From positions 310,001-374,000 of the forward strand of contig CAZFZN010000002.1 of assembly GCA_964523105.1 (NCBI GenBank): a stretch of 64,000 nt of DNA. Reading direction: 5' to 3'. Of the stretch, positions 47,083 through 56,046 are shown one piece after another. The notes beneath the pieces were generated by a model. The model was given only the letters and a program-made list of their open reading frames with translations, ran no database searches and was not told where the DNA came from. Position 1 is the first letter of the stretch. Each line of letters starts with the position of its first letter. The stretch comes from V1-33 sp964523105 (GTDB lineage: Bacteria > Verrucomicrobiota > Verrucomicrobiia > Verrucomicrobiales > V1-33). A program made the position numbers and the translations under genes.

Positions 47083-49845
47083 TTATGGAGCCGTCTCCGG
47101 TTTCGTCCCGTCTGCTTTCTTTTCCCGGCTCAGCGCGGCACGCACCCTCTCCAGGCGGGCCTTGTTCTCAGCATGGAGCGGATCGGTGGTCGGGATGAGG
47201 TCCCTGGAGGCTTGCAACGGAGCGAGCGCCTCAGCGAGCCGCCCCTTCTTCACCAGTAACTCCCCCAGATAGTATTGTGCCCAGGCGTTGGAGGGCTGGA
47301 TCCGCACGGCTTCCTGCCAGGCTGCGATCGTCTTCTCGCCATTCCCATTCTTTCCGGCGCCGGCTCTGTCGTAGAGGAATCCGAGATTCCCCGCGGCGTG
47401 GCCCGTATCCGGATGCCCGGGTCCGCGAATTCTTCGGGTGAGCACGAGGACTTCTTCCTGCATCGCCAACCCCTCGTCCTGGTGTCCACCCTCAAACTTG
47501 GAAATCGCCAGATTCATCATCGCAACCAGCGTCTCCGGGTGTTCCGGACCCAGTATCTTGCGGCTGAGCGACAAACCTTTCTCCCGCATCGCGATCGCTT
47601 CGTCGATCCGGAAGGCCATGAAATAGAAAGTCCCCAGGTTAAGAATTACGTTGAGTGTGGCGGGGTGCTCCTCGCCCAGAATCTTGCGGCGGAGCGCAAG
47701 GGCCTCCTCGCCAAGGGTCAACGCCTTCTTGAGTTGCTCCAGATCGTCGTCTCTGGTTGCCAGATCGCTGTGGCTGACCGCCAGATTGATCATCGCATCA
47801 ATGGACCGGGGATGCTCTAGGCCGTGCAATTCCAGCATCAGAGCAAGTACCTCTTTCTGGATCGAGAGAGCCTCGTCCAGACGGTGAGCAGAACAGTAGG
47901 AATTCGCCAGATTTAATTTGGCCACCAGCGTGTCGGGATGGTTTTCACCGTTTACCCTGCGGCTCAACTCCAGCATTTGCTGGCGTATCAAGAGCGCCTT
48001 GTCCAGGGAACCGGCTTCGTGGTAGGCCAGAGCCAGAATTTGTTGAGCGCTGAGCGTAGGCGGCGCTTCCGGTCCATGCACTTCCCGCAGAATCGGCAGC
48101 GCTTCCTCAAGCATGTCGATCGCTTCCTGTGTGCGCGCCGTACGGATGTAGAGCGCGGCGAGATTCACCGTCGCAAGCAGTGTGTCGGGGTGTTTCGTCC
48201 CAAGCTTCTCCTGGCCATATTGTTGCAGCAGTTGCTGCAGGGCGATGGCTTCCGGGAACAGGCCAAGGGCTTCGTAGGTGGTCGCCAGCGTCGTCCTCAG
48301 CCTGGCGAGCCGCTCCGGTTGCTCGCTGAGCGTGCTGTCAAGGGCCTTCACCGCCCTATCGAGAACATCCGCCACTTTGACGTCGCGCCCGCCGTTTGCC
48401 GAGCCCGGTTCAGAGCTTTGAAACATGTTCGTTAGGAAAGAGGCGACCGCCTCGGCATCCTCGCGGGCGTCCTGTTCCCGTTTCTGTGCGGCGAGGGCAC
48501 CCTGGCGATCCTTCTCGGACTGCTCCCGCGCCCGGGTCGCCCGCACCGCCTGCCATGTGCTCACGATGGTGGCCGCCACCAGTACCAGTGTGATCCCGGC
48601 GACAATTCCAATCGTCGCCCTGTTGCGTCGCGCGAACTTCCGGAACCTGTAGGAGGCGCTCGGGGCGGCGGCGAGCACGGGTTCGTGGTGGAGATAGCGC
48701 GCGATGTCCTCTGCAAACGCATTGGCCGTCTCGTAGCGGCGGGTGCGGTCCTTCTCGATCGCCTTCATCACGATCCAGTCGAGGTCCGCCTCCACGAACT
48801 GCGCGACTTTATCCGGGGTGATGTGACGGGCTTTGGCAAGCGCACTGCGTTCTTCCCCCGCCACTGTGCTCAGTCGTGAGGAGGGCTTCGGCGGCTCGAC
48901 CTCGCGGATGATGCGCTGCATTTCCCCGTAGCCGGCGGAGATCAGCGACCTCGCGTCGAATGGCGGCTTTCCTGTCAACAGTTCGTAGAGCACAACGCCG
49001 AGCGCATAAATGTCACTTCGGGTGTCGATGTCCAGCCCGCTCAGTGTCGCCTGCTCCGGTGACATATAGGCCGGCGTGCCGATGAACTGCTGGAACTGCG
49101 TGAGCATCGAGTGCTCCGTCAATTGCCCCCGGGTGGCTTTCGCGACGCCAAAGTCAATCACCTTGGGCACAGGCACGCCGTCGTGCAGCGCCACAAGGAT
49201 GTTGGAAGGCTTGATGTCGCGGTGGATCACTCCCTTCTGGTGCGCGTGCTGGACGGCCTGGCAGACCTTTAGAAAGAGATTGAGCCGCGCCGCCGGAGGA
49301 AGCCTGTTCTGGTCGCAAAAGTCGGTAATCCGGATTCCCTGGACCAGTTCCATAACGAAGTAAGGCCGGCCGGCATCGGTCACTCCGGCGTCGAAGATCG
49401 TCGCGATGTAAGGGTGATCCATAATGGCGAGCGTCTGCCGCTCCGCTTCGAATCGTGCGACAACCTGCCGGGTGTCCATTCCCGGCTTGAGTACCTTCAG
49501 AGCGACGCGCCGCTGGACCGGTTCGCGCTGCTCGGCCATCCAGACTTCCCCGAAGCCGCCCTCTCCGATGAGTTCCAGCAGATGGTAGCGCTCCGCCATC
49601 GGCGCGGCGAGAACGGCGGGAGCAATCAGCGGCATTTCCGAAGGCGAGTCCAGCGCCGGTTCATTCATGAATCGGTCAGGCTGAAAATGATCAACCAGCA
49701 GGGCGTCAACCGCCGCCCGCAGCTGGCTGTTTTCCCCGCAGGCTCCGTCCAGAAACAAGTTCCGCTCCTGAGGGGAGTGCCTGTCCAGCGCTTCGAAAAA
49801 AATCTCCTTCTCCGTCAGGCGCCGGGTTGTATTTGGATTGCTCAT
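47083..49845 (-). CDS. membrane-anchored Ser/Thr protein kinase 3 with kinesin-light-chain-type TPRs
   Basis: A 920-aa protein; the start at 49845 begins the header RLTEKEIFFEALDRHSPQER. The kinase domain is intact: GEGGFG (94-99), Lys117 in VALKVLK, HRDIKPSN (208-215), DFG (231-233) and GTPAYMSPEQ. A transmembrane helix lies at ~430-455 (IGIVAGITLVLVAATIVS), then a charged coiled stretch (KDRQGALAAQKREQDAREDA). Residues ~510-900 hold about eight TPRs of the kinesin-light-chain sort, each with a G..HPxTL...NLA pattern (for example LGPEHPETLVAMMNLA). It ends a minus-strand series with the retropepsin-ankyrin protein 186 bp upstream. Its nearest ECF sigma gene is at 55356-55913. Confidence 0.92.
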   Translation of the reverse strand: MSNPNTTRRLTEKEIFFEALDRHSPQERNLFLDGACGENSQLRAAVDALLVDHFQPDRFMNEPALDSPSEMPLIAPAVLAAPMAERYHLLELIGEGGFGEVWMAEQREPVQRRVALKVLKPGMDTRQVVARFEAERQTLAIMDHPYIATIFDAGVTDAGRPYFVMELVQGIRITDFCDQNRLPPAARLNLFLKVCQAVQHAHQKGVIHRDIKPSNILVALHDGVPVPKVIDFGVAKATRGQLTEHSMLTQFQQFIGTPAYMSPEQATLSGLDIDTRSDIYALGVVLYELLTGKPPFDARSLISAGYGEMQRIIREVEPPKPSSRLSTVAGEERSALAKARHITPDKVAQFVEADLDWIVMKAIEKDRTRRYETANAFAEDIARYLHHEPVLAAAPSASYRFRKFARRNRATIGIVAGITLVLVAATIVSTWQAVRATRAREQSEKDRQGALAAQKREQDAREDAEAVASFLTNMFQSSEPGSANGGRDVKVADVLDRAVKALDSTLSEQPERLARLRTTLATTYEALGLFPEAIALQQLLQQYGQEKLGTKHPDTLLATVNLAALYIRTARTQEAIDMLEEALPILREVHGPEAPPTLSAQQILALAYHEAGSLDKALLIRQQMLELSRRVNGENHPDTLVAKLNLANSYCSAHRLDEALSIQKEVLALMLELHGLEHPRSIDAMINLAVSHSDLATRDDDLEQLKKALTLGEEALALRRKILGEEHPATLNVILNLGTFYFMAFRIDEAIAMREKGLSLSRKILGPEHPETLVAMMNLAISKFEGGHQDEGLAMQEEVLVLTRRIRGPGHPDTGHAAGNLGFLYDRAGAGKNGNGEKTIAAWQEAVRIQPSNAWAQYYLGELLVKKGRLAEALAPLQASRDLIPTTDPLHAENKARLERVRAALSREKKADGTKPETAP

Positions 49846-50031
49846 GAGTTCGCCGGACCAGTCATCATGGAGCAGGGGGCTGGAAAAGCACGCCGGGAGT
49901 GCAAAAAACTTGCCTCCGATCATAAGCCGTCCGCCTGTGACCCGGCATCAGCAGTGCTCTCGGCCAGGGGGTGAGCCTGTCGGGAAGTTGCGGACACCAT
50001 GCAGTCCGTGGTCTGCATCAGGTGAGAATGG

Positions 50032-53000
50032 TCACTTCTTTTTCTCCTCCGACTCCGCTTCCTTCTTGGAGGCCGCCTCTATCAAGTCCTGGAGTTCGGG
50101 GTACTTCGGACGGAGATACTCGGCGGCGGTGGCGGGTGAATAACCGGAGCCGTTCACTTTCGCGCCGCGGGAAAGAAGAAAACGCACGGCGAGCAGCGTG
50201 CGTCTCTCAATGGCCACATGCAGCGGGGTGCGGTCATCCTCATCCGCTGCGGAGACGGCTGCGCCGGCATCGGTGAGGATTTGGAGCAGATACGGATCGT
50301 TGTAGGCGGCGGCGAGATGCAGCAGGGTTTTACCTCCCTTCAGCACTTCCCGGGCGTCGGCTTTGTGTGCGAGCAACTCGCGGACAATCGGGGTATGGCC
50401 ATTGCTGACAGCAACATGGAGCGGGCTGACTCCATCGGGTTTGCCGCGGCGGGTTGCATCAGCACCCGCGGCCAGCAGCAGCCGGAGGGTCTCGACCTCG
50501 CCACTCTCTGCAGCCGATGCAGCGGAGCTAACGTGGCCGTCCGGCGGCAGGCCTTTCTCCAGCAGCAGGCGCAGAGGTTCCACCAGTCCGCTGGAGGCAA
50601 ACAGATCCACCAGATTGGCCGTGACTCCGTGCTCCATCGTAACCGTAAGCCGAATGTCCGCACCGGCCTCGATGAGGGCCATGGCGCTCTCACTGAGATC
50701 CCGCAGAGAAACGGACTGCTGCATTTCATCGGGGGCAAGGACACGCACCAGCGCCAGCCGCACCAGGGGATTCAAGTGGCCCGCACCGGAGTTTGGCGGG
50801 ACACCGGCCTTGAGCAGGGCGCGCATGCATGCCGGATGTTTCCATGCTTGCAGCAGAGGGGAGGAAATGCCTTTGAGCGCGACCAGTTTCTGGCGCGGCA
50901 CCGCTGCAGTCAGCAGCGGGATGATCTCCGCATGACCGGCGATGGCGGCGCCGGCCAGCGCCGTCGTCTGCGGATTGTCAGGATCGGGCTGCAGCGGATC
51001 GGCGCCGGCGGCCAGCAGAACTTTCACGCACTCGACGTCTCCGAGTTCGGCGGCAATCATCAGCAGGGAAATCTTCTGAGGGCCGCTGCTGTCCTTAATG
51101 CGGAGGAACCTGTTCGACAGCGCCGGTTCCTCTTTGAGCATCCACGACAGGAATTCCGGCCGGCCGGCGCGGATGGCAGTCCGGCCGGCGTGGCAGCCGG
51201 CGTGCTCGAACGTGTATCCCGCCGCGAGCAGACGGCGGGCGATCGCCTCCTCTCCGTGTTGCACTGCGGTGCAGAGGATGCCGTCGTTCAGGCTGCGGTC
51301 GATGCCTTCTTTCAGCAACCAGTCCACCACCTCCGCATTGCCGGCCTGGACCGCTTTAAAGAGCATTCCCGACTTTTTCCATGTGCCGGTTGTATCCAGT
51401 TTCAGCAGCCGGAGCGCCAATGCGGTATCGCCGTCCTCAAGTGCATCGCCCGCCGGATGCCTGCCGGTTTGATCCACAGCGACGACAGCCCCGGCGGTGA
51501 GAAGCTTCTCCACATTCGCGGCCTCACCGGAGGCGATGGCGGTGCAAAGCGGGCTGTGGCCAAATTCGTCAGGCTGATTCGGGTCGGCCGGCATCGTGAA
51601 CCGGTGCGGCGCCGGTTCCGCCCACAGCCGCCGGCCGGCCAGATCGAAAGTGAGCCGGAAATGCCGCATCCATCCGGTGCCGGCGACCGCTTCCCGCTTC
51701 GTCTCCGGCTTTTCCCGCACCTGGATGCATGAGAGGTCCGGGATGGTGGCGAAGGGCAGTTCCAGAGGGCGTCCGGCGGGCCATGCATAAGCGCGGCTGA
51801 CGGTGGTTCCGAGGGCCGCGGTGGTAAGCATCCGCCAGTGACGGAGCCCCTCAAGGACGGAGCGATCCTCCGGTTCGCATTCCAGCATGAGCTGACCGCT
51901 GTAACCCGTGTCGAGTAACACAGACAACCGGCCCCAGCCGGGGAGATTTCCTTCCACAGCGGGACACTCGTTCAGCAGGGTCAGTTTCGCCTCTTTCCCG
52001 CCCCCGGGCGGACGAAATGAGGCCCGCGGATGAAATGTCAGGGTTCGCGCCTGCCAGTCGAGCGTGAAGGGATGCTGCGCGAGAATATCGCAGCCGATAA
52101 CGCCGCTGCAGGAGGGATGAATCCGCGGGCCGGTGTCACCCTCCACCATGTCAATCGGCCCGATCTTGCAGGAGCCGATTTGCAGGCTTTCGATGGTTCG
52201 CTGTCTCGGGGTCGCCTGGTTGCCGGCACCATCTTCAAGGGAGTGGGTGAAACTCTCTTTCCAGCCCGTGGCATTTACCGCCGCACCGCTGGAGATGACC
52301 GAAGCCGTCGCGCCGGTATCCACGAGGAACCGGTGCTTTTTTCCGTTAATGTCCACTTCGATGAACGGCGAAAGGCCGTCCTTGAGAACCACCGGTACCG
52401 TCACCGGCGCGTCGCCGGGCAGCGGATGCCTCGGCGCTCCCACCGCCGCGCCGTCCGCCCGTTCCAGGAGGGGCGGAGCCTTGAGCGTTGTTGTCAGAGC
52501 CGGCGGCAGCAGCGTCCCGAGCCGCGCTGCCGCCACTTTCATTTCCGCAGGCCATGTGTCTGCTTCTCCTTTCCCCACCGCCGCCATCAATCTGGTGAAG
52601 GGCTGCGTGAGTGGCCTCTTGAGCTTCTCGAGTTCCATGTCGTTGGGTTCGAGAACCTCCTTCTTCGCTTTGAGCCACTGCACCGGAGCCGTGTGGATTA
52701 CCCGCACGGGAAGGCCGAGCGCATATACTTTTTCCAGGGTGATTTCCTTCCATGCCTGCACCGCTTCGGGGCCGGGGGCGAAAGTGAATATGCTCTCGCT
52801 TTCCCCGGGTCGCACTGCGGCAAAGGCCCGAAACGGCCACCGCGCTGCGGGATCGATCTCAAGAGCCGATGTGGAGCCGTCCGCCTCCACGATCTGGAGC
52901 CGCCAAATTCCAGCAGCGGCAGAAGCCTTCAAGTTCGTCCCGCCCTTCCCCGCCAGAATCGGTTCCATGAAACTTCTCATGGTTACGCCCATCCGTCCGT

Positions 53001-53433
53001 CATACGAACTGTCCGCGGCTATTCCCAGCAGCGAAAAGTTTACGAAACCGTTAGCGGCGTCGAGCATGAATCCCGATTCGCAGCCGGAGAGAATCTCCAG
53101 CCAGCCCGGACGCTCGGCGGATGGAGCCGCCAGCCATCCAGGGCCGCTCAGCGCGATCGCCGCCCCGCTGTCTGCGTAACGCAGGCTAAGGAATTCCTGA
53201 CCGCCGGCGCGAACGGCATCGGACACCATGCCTTTGAACTGGACCCCGATACGAAACTCCGCCGCTGCGGACTCTCCCTGCGAGACAAGTTGCAGCACCT
53301 TTCCCTTCAACAGCGGTTCCAGTTTCTCCCGCACCGAGGCCGGCCCGGTCAACTCCTGCGCCGGGGCGCTTGTCAGAGAAAGCGTCGCCACCCCCGCAAG
53401 CAGCGGACGGCGGCAGGCCGTCAGGAAGTTCAT
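50032..53433 (-). CDS. exported tandem retropepsin-like aspartic protease fused to ankyrin repeats
   Basis: A 1133-aa protein; the start at 53433 opens a signal peptide (LLAGVATLSLTSAPAQ). Residues ~30-345 have no recognised domain. Residues ~350-470 are a retropepsin-like domain with HRFLVDTGATAS (Asp372) and the flap-side hydrophobic-Gly motif GVIGCDIL. Residues ~482-605 form a second copy with SVLLDTGYSGQLML (Asp508) and AGTGWMRHFRLTFDLAGRRLW. Two DTG sites in one chain could pair internally as in pepsin. Residues ~610-1110 are ankyrin repeats (NGHTPIVRELLAHKADA, DRTPLHVAIERRTLLAVRFL). The C-terminus is a Glu/Lys tail. Two membrane-protein genes lie upstream and kinase 3 downstream, all on one strand. 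Confidence 0.87.
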   Translation of the reverse strand: MNFLTACRRPLLAGVATLSLTSAPAQELTGPASVREKLEPLLKGKVLQLVSQGESAAAEFRIGVQFKGMVSDAVRAGGQEFLSLRYADSGAAIALSGPGWLAAPSAERPGWLEILSGCESGFMLDAANGFVNFSLLGIAADSSYDGRMGVTMRSFMEPILAGKGGTNLKASAAAGIWRLQIVEADGSTSALEIDPAARWPFRAFAAVRPGESESIFTFAPGPEAVQAWKEITLEKVYALGLPVRVIHTAPVQWLKAKKEVLEPNDMELEKLKRPLTQPFTRLMAAVGKGEADTWPAEMKVAAARLGTLLPPALTTTLKAPPLLERADGAAVGAPRHPLPGDAPVTVPVVLKDGLSPFIEVDINGKKHRFLVDTGATASVISSGAAVNATGWKESFTHSLEDGAGNQATPRQRTIESLQIGSCKIGPIDMVEGDTGPRIHPSCSGVIGCDILAQHPFTLDWQARTLTFHPRASFRPPGGGKEAKLTLLNECPAVEGNLPGWGRLSVLLDTGYSGQLMLECEPEDRSVLEGLRHWRMLTTAALGTTVSRAYAWPAGRPLELPFATIPDLSCIQVREKPETKREAVAGTGWMRHFRLTFDLAGRRLWAEPAPHRFTMPADPNQPDEFGHSPLCTAIASGEAANVEKLLTAGAVVAVDQTGRHPAGDALEDGDTALALRLLKLDTTGTWKKSGMLFKAVQAGNAEVVDWLLKEGIDRSLNDGILCTAVQHGEEAIARRLLAAGYTFEHAGCHAGRTAIRAGRPEFLSWMLKEEPALSNRFLRIKDSSGPQKISLLMIAAELGDVECVKVLLAAGADPLQPDPDNPQTTALAGAAIAGHAEIIPLLTAAVPRQKLVALKGISSPLLQAWKHPACMRALLKAGVPPNSGAGHLNPLVRLALVRVLAPDEMQQSVSLRDLSESAMALIEAGADIRLTVTMEHGVTANLVDLFASSGLVEPLRLLLEKGLPPDGHVSSAASAAESGEVETLRLLLAAGADATRRGKPDGVSPLHVAVSNGHTPIVRELLAHKADAREVLKGGKTLLHLAAAYNDPYLLQILTDAGAAVSAADEDDRTPLHVAIERRTLLAVRFLLSRGAKVNGSGYSPATAAEYLRPKYPELQDLIEAASKKEAESEEKKK

Positions 53434-53579
53434 GACGGCACGAAAGCGATGATGCCCGGGTGTCAAATCTTCGTCTGCGTAGCAGCAGCCTCCTGGTGTG
53501 ACCTGACAAAGACGGCGCAGGACGGAGCGGGCATGGGATGCGGTGCGATCCATAGGAGTGATGGATGCGATGGGAGAAA

Positions 53580-54191
53580 TCAGGGCTGCTCGTGTTTCGG
53601 CGGCGGTGGTTCACTGAAGTCCGGCGGCGGTGGTTCGGAGACAGCAGGTGTGCGCGGCGGCGGGATCACGGCGGGCTTTCCGGGCGGGAGGTTTTGCATG
53701 TTCTGTAATTCCGCGGCGCACCGCTGCCGATTCGCCAGGCTTCCGGCGATACCCTCAGCCAGAAGAATCACCCCGCTCGCCGCTCCCGCGATGAGGAACA
53801 GCCCAACCGTCGCGTAGATATAGGCGAGTCCGCCGAATTCGCGCATCGAACTCGCCAAACCAAAGTGACATACAAGGGTCCCGAGAATCATCGGCATGGC
53901 AGCCAGCAGAATCACGAGGACGGAGCATCCGCTGCGCGCCACGCGCAGCGCCATCCACGCGAGCCCGAGCCAGGGAATGAGTCCGGCGAGGGCGAACACA
54001 ACGAAGAACAGTTGATCCTTTTCCATGAAGGCGACGGCGGCGAGTGTCTCCGCGACTCCGAAGCCGGCGATCATGCCGGCGAGGAGGCCGTCGCACCGGA
54101 CATCTTCACTGGCAGCGGGTGCGGACGGGAGTGTTTCGATCTCCGCCGGCGACGGGCCGGTCTTCTTCCTGATGGGTTCGTCGTGGTTCAT
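53580..54191 (-). CDS. small membrane protein with four helices and proline-rich tail
   Basis: A 203-aa protein; the Met at 54191 (MNHDEPIRKKTGPSP) is preferred because the upstream extension is not protein-like. Four hydrophobic segments lie near 35-55, 59-82 (LFFVVFALAGLIPWLGLAWM), 88-110 and 120-145 (YATVGLFLIAGAASGVILLA). The C-terminal ~35 residues are proline-rich (PPPRTPAVSEPPPPDFSEP) and probably cytoplasmic, a possible docking tail. No family was recognised. It lies between the other small membrane protein and the retropepsin gene, in a kinase/sigma-linked cluster. Confidence 0.72.
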   Translation of the reverse strand: MNHDEPIRKKTGPSPAEIETLPSAPAASEDVRCDGLLAGMIAGFGVAETLAAVAFMEKDQLFFVVFALAGLIPWLGLAWMALRVARSGCSVLVILLAAMPMILGTLVCHFGLASSMREFGGLAYIYATVGLFLIAGAASGVILLAEGIAGSLANRQRCAAELQNMQNLPPGKPAVIPPPRTPAVSEPPPPDFSEPPPPKHEQP

Positions 54192-54279
54192 GGTTCTGCG
54201 ATTTTCCGGTGTGGAAAGTTCATTGAGCGGGACCGTAACATTTGCGTTAGTGAGTTGCTTAAAGGCGGCGGCATCGGAG

Positions 54280-54765
54280 TTACTTGTCAGGTGGCTGCTC
54301 CGGTGAAAACTCGCCGCCGGAACCCGCCGATTGCTTCCTGCCCCGGGTGCGGACGATGGAATCCGCAAGGGAAGCGAGGCCGCTGGCGATGAAGACGGAA
54401 ATCACCAGAATGAAGGGAGCCAGCATGACCGCGAAGATTCCCGCCTGGGCGCGGAACACATCCTGACACTGGAATTCGTAGGCGATGAAGGTCATCCATG
54501 CGGCTGCCAGAATAACAATTGTCCGCGAAGCCCGGGTCAGATGCCTTTTCCTGGCCACCGCGGCCAGCCCCACAAATGGGGTGAAACTGATCGCATTGAA
54601 AATGATGAGTCCGCCGCCGGTTTCGACCGCCACGATGACCGTCGCCATCAATCCACTCAGCAGAATCGCGGCGACGAGCCATCCGTCCCAGTTCGGCGGA
54701 GAGGAAGGGTTGTCCGGAAATTGCGAAGTCGATTCCTCTGCGGGAGGTATGTCAGGAGTTTTCAT
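54280..54765 (-). CDS. small membrane protein with four predicted helices, unknown function
   Basis: A 161-aa protein. Hydrophobic segments lie near 28-47 (GWLVAAILLSGLMATVIVAV), 50-70, 80-97 and 105-130 (VMLAPFILVISVFIASGLA). Both ends are polar; the N-terminus is proline/serine-rich, as in the next protein. It starts 12 bases downstream of the kinase remnant's stop and ends 88 bases before the next membrane protein gene. The two proteins are similar in size and helix number and may be distant paralogues or partners. No known family was recognised. Confidence 0.72.
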   Translation of the reverse strand: MKTPDIPPAEESTSQFPDNPSSPPNWDGWLVAAILLSGLMATVIVAVETGGGLIIFNAISFTPFVGLAAVARKRHLTRASRTIVILAAAWMTFIAYEFQCQDVFRAQAGIFAVMLAPFILVISVFIASGLASLADSIVRTRGRKQSAGSGGEFSPEQPPDK

Positions 54766-54777
54766 GGCAGGTGCTGG

Positions 54778-55295
54778 TTAATTTCCGCCGGACAGCGCTT
54801 TTAGTTCCGCCTCGTACGGTGCTTTCTCCGCCTCGCGTCCGGCTTTGTTGAGGAGAAAGATCATGTGCTCGACCGCGATTCTGAGGAAGCGGTGCGCGCG
54901 CGGCAGGACGCGGCGTTTGATTTCGAGCGACTGTTCCTGGAGTGCGATGGCCTCATCCAGCCGGCCCACGGTGCCCTGCTGATCTGTGAGATCATTGTCC
55001 AGCTTCCGTGCGGCACTGTCGAGCAGTTCGACGACTTTGATCCCGCGTCCGTCGCGATCCGGGCCGGTCCTGCCGGCGCACTGATCCTGGCAGGCGCACA
55101 TGCAGTCCGATTTTCCAGAAACGAGTCCTCCCGGTGGTGGACCAGCAGCTCCTCGATGTGCGTCCGCATCGCGGCATCGTCTGCGCAAACCTCGTCGAGG
55201 AACGCGGGGCGATGCGACACCGGATGTTCCAGTGCCTCCTGGAAGATGGCGCGCGGCGTGAGTGGCCGCGGAGAGGGTGAAGGGCTGGAATTCAT
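54778..55295 (-). pseudogene. gutted Ser/Thr kinase gene: header and C-terminal piece only, with frameshift
   Basis: From Met 55295 the frame encodes the kinase-family header (TPRAIFQEALEHPVSHRPAF...HIEELLVHHREDSFLEN), then loses sense. A second frame to the stop at 54778 encodes GRGIKVVELLDSAARKLDND and LDEAIALQEQSLEIKRRVLP, matching kinase 3's DVKVADVLDRAVKALDSTL region and its TPR start. The whole catalytic domain and transmembrane helix are missing. It lies 60 bases downstream of an ECF sigma gene, exactly where its partner kinase should be. This is best explained by a large internal deletion plus a frameshift in a former sigma-kinase pair. Confidence 0.8.
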
Positions 55296-55355
55296 GAGTG
55301 GTCGGTTCTCAGCGCGCGGATTCGCGCCCCGGCCCGCCAACTTTTTTCAGATTCT

Positions 55356-55913
55356 TCAGCCCGCCCCGGCGATCAGCACCCGCAACCTTGCCCTCGCGAA
55401 GGTCCAGAGGCGTTCCGCCGAGCGGAGCGGGATTTCGAGCGCATCCGCCGCCTCCTGCATCGTCATCCCGGCGAAATAGCGCAGTTTCACGAAGTCCGCG
55501 ACTTCCGGATCCTCCGTGCCGAGGACTTCGAGAGCCTCATGCACCGCGAGCACTTCTTCCTCCGGTACCGCGGGGTCGAGCAATGAATCCGTCAGGGTTG
55601 TGTGGTCCGCCCTGCCGCCACGCCTGGCAGCAAGGCGCCGGCGCGCCTGATCGATGAGAATGCGCCGCATCGCTTCGGCGGCGGCGGAGAAAAATTGCGC
55701 GCGGCTCTCCCATCGTTTGTTTTCGCCCTCCAGCCGCATCCATGCCTCGTGGACCAGAGCCGTTGCCTGCAGGGTCAGCCCCGGGCTTTCCGCAGCCATG
55801 CGCTGACCGGCGAGCCTCCGGAGTTCATCATAAACCAGCGGCAACAAGTCACCGGCCGCTCCGCCGTGCCGGCCGGAGCAAGTGTCAGAGTTCTGCAACG
55901 CCTCCGCGGACAT
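55356..55913 (-). CDS. ECF-type RNA polymerase sigma factor (Sig-70_X6-like) that has lost its kinase
   Basis: A 185-aa protein. Region 2 shows DLLPLVYDELRRLAGQRM, LTLQATALVHEAWMRL and AQFFSAAAEAMRRILIDQAR. Region 4 shows FVKLRYFAGMTMQEAADALE and the helix LRSAERLWTFARARL. It is full-length and undamaged, in contrast to the kinase remnant directly downstream. It heads a same-strand series (remnant, two membrane proteins, retropepsin-ankyrin, kinase 3) that it may control. The AraC gene ends 133 bases upstream. Confidence 0.93.
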   Translation of the reverse strand: MSAEALQNSDTCSGRHGGAAGDLLPLVYDELRRLAGQRMAAESPGLTLQATALVHEAWMRLEGENKRWESRAQFFSAAAEAMRRILIDQARRRLAARRGGRADHTTLTDSLLDPAVPEEEVLAVHEALEVLGTEDPEVADFVKLRYFAGMTMQEAADALEIPLRSAERLWTFARARLRVLIAGAG

Positions 55914-56046
55914 GCCGCATACGTTATGCGGTGTCCTCCCGGCACGCCAGCCTGAAGTTTCCTGACTTCATAAACACCCGGCACCGTCCCGCCGGATGCA
56001 GAGGATTCGCACCATCCCGCGCAACGGGGCGGAGCGATCCTTCATG

